Shown one piece after another: positions 5,938-6,741 of a stretch of 6,741 nt of DNA. A model generated the notes under the pieces. The model did no database searches. It was given only the letters and a program-made list of their open reading frames with translations, and had not been told where the DNA came from. The stretch is from positions 6,720-13,460 of the forward strand of contig DBOT01000029.1 in the NCBI GenBank assembly GCA_002299975.1, read 5' to 3'. The position numbers and the translations under genes are program-made. The stretch is from Lactobacillaceae bacterium UBA639. Its GTDB lineage: Bacteria; Bacillota; Bacilli; Lactobacillales; Lactobacillaceae. The stretch's first letter is position 1. The number at the start of each line of letters is the position of its first letter.

Positions 5938-6669
5938 ATGAAGGTTTTAATTGTTGATAATGAGCCGCTTGCTCGTGATGAGCTCCACTACCTGGTTGAA
6001 CAGAATTCCCAGGTAACGGAGGTCCTTGAAGCTGATGGGGTAGTAAGCGCTCAGCAGGTCGTGGATAAGGAACACCCTGATCTGATGTTCCTCGATATCC
6101 AACTGACAGATGGCAGTGGGATGGCCTTGGCGGAGAGCCTCAAGAACCGGCCTAACCATCCCTACATTGTTTTTGCGACGGCCTATGACCAGTACGCTCT
6201 TGATGCCTTTGATGCCGATGCAATTGACTACCTATTGAAACCGTTCTCCCAGCAGCGGGTTGATGATGCCATCAACCGGGTAGCTAAATTTGTTAAGCCA
6301 ATACGTCCCGCAGTTGGGGTTCAGCGGCAGCAGGATAACCCGCGTCTTTCTCTGACCAACGATGAGCGGACAATTATCCTTCAAAAAGACACCATCCTTT
6401 ACATTCAGACGCAGGATGGAGTAACCTCCGTCTGGGCTAAGGGTGGTCACCGGGTAGTCAGCAAACAACCGCTGACTAGCTTGCTCAAGCAGTTGGATCC
6501 CACCCAGTTCATCCGGATTCACCGGAGCTTTGCTGTCAACCTCAACATGGTCAGTGAACTCCAGCCGAGTTTTAACCATACCTATGAACTGACCCTCAAG
6601 GACGGGAGTAAGGTTCCGGTCAGTCGATCCTATGTCACTCCGGTCAAGCAGGCCCTGGGGATGCAATAA
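5938..6669 (+). CDS. lytR: LytR/AlgR-family (LytTR) response regulator, partner of LytS
   Basis: The 243-residue protein has an N-terminal receiver (1-120) and a LytTR DNA-binding domain (about 136-240). In the receiver, D7 and E9 of VDNEPLAR, phosphoacceptor D53 in MFLDIQLTDGSG, T81 and K101 of LLKPF are visible. The second acidic position is N8 rather than D. The LytTR domain shows the family segments KDTILYIQTQDG, FIRIHRSFAVNL (191-202) and LKDGSKVPVSRSY (220-232). LytTR proteins bind short direct repeats upstream of targets such as lrgAB or pyruvate-transport genes. Start ATG 5938 lies nine bases after AAGGGGAA, and the two-base gap to lytS implies translational coupling. It is the last gene of the operon, closed by the terminator at 6690-6733. 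No clear target gene is visible here. Confidence 0.95.
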   Translation: MKVLIVDNEPLARDELHYLVEQNSQVTEVLEADGVVSAQQVVDKEHPDLMFLDIQLTDGSGMALAESLKNRPNHPYIVFATAYDQYALDAFDADAIDYLLKPFSQQRVDDAINRVAKFVKPIRPAVGVQRQQDNPRLSLTNDERTIILQKDTILYIQTQDGVTSVWAKGGHRVVSKQPLTSLLKQLDPTQFIRIHRSFAVNLNMVSELQPSFNHTYELTLKDGSKVPVSRSYVTPVKQALGMQ

Positions 6670-6689
6670 TTATCATTTACTATATTGAG

Positions 6690-6733
6690 AAAAAGCTGTT
6701 GAATAGGAATGATTTCCTGGTCAACAGCTTTTT
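6690..6733 (+). terminator. Strong intrinsic terminator closing the operon
   Basis: AAAAAGCTGTTGA (6690-6702) and TCAACAGCTTTTT (6721-6733) form a perfect 13-base stem. Inside the loop, AGGAA (6705-6709) pairs with TTCCT (6714-6718), so the hairpin is two-tiered. The 5' A-run and 3' T-run mean it could stop transcription from either side. It begins 20 bases after the lytR stop. Confidence 0.9.
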
Positions 6734-6741
6734 GGCTTTAA

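Overview
The window looks like chromosome of a low-GC Gram-positive of the family Lactobacillaceae. Limosilactobacillus or a close relative is my best guess, from moderately high GC in the conserved genes, frequent TTG starts with strong AGGAGG-like ribosome binding sites, and protein families typical of lactobacilli. The genus is an inference, not something the sequence proves.

Left end (about 1-706). The window opens inside the 3' end of an IS200/IS605-type tnpB gene. It is followed by a foldable RNA region (probable omega/reRNA with a pseudoknot) and the right end of the element, which closes near 326. From there to about 706 is AT-richer debris: an imperfect 60-base hairpin, a short open frame that begins at the IS junction, possible promoters, and a frameshifted scrap of a P-loop nucleotide-binding gene (559-641) that kept its ribosome binding site.

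Middle (710-1919). A small three-helix membrane protein gene (+) meets a HAD-IIB (Cof-type) sugar-phosphatase-like gene (-) tail to tail, with the stop codons overlapping in TTAG. The HAD gene fires from a good promoter in the 1768-1919 gap, and the same gap carries a divergent promoter for the next operon.

Right part (1920-6741). Four plus-strand genes are packed with gaps of 13, 13 and 2 bases: an RsmF/EfmM-like 16S rRNA m5C methyltransferase, a two-helix SPFH/band-7 membrane protein, a LytS-type sensor histidine kinase, and its LytTR response regulator. The block ends at a strong hairpin terminator at 6690-6733. The kinase and regulator form an evident two-component pair. The SPFH protein directly upstream is a plausible membrane partner or organiser for the kinase, and the methyltransferase probably just shares the promoter. 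The usual LytSR targets (lrgAB/cidAB-like or pyruvate-transport genes) are not in the window.

I do not see a wholly new system. The points most worth a second look are the TnpB guide-RNA end with a readable guide, the SPFH-LytSR operon, and the EfmM-like methyltransferase.
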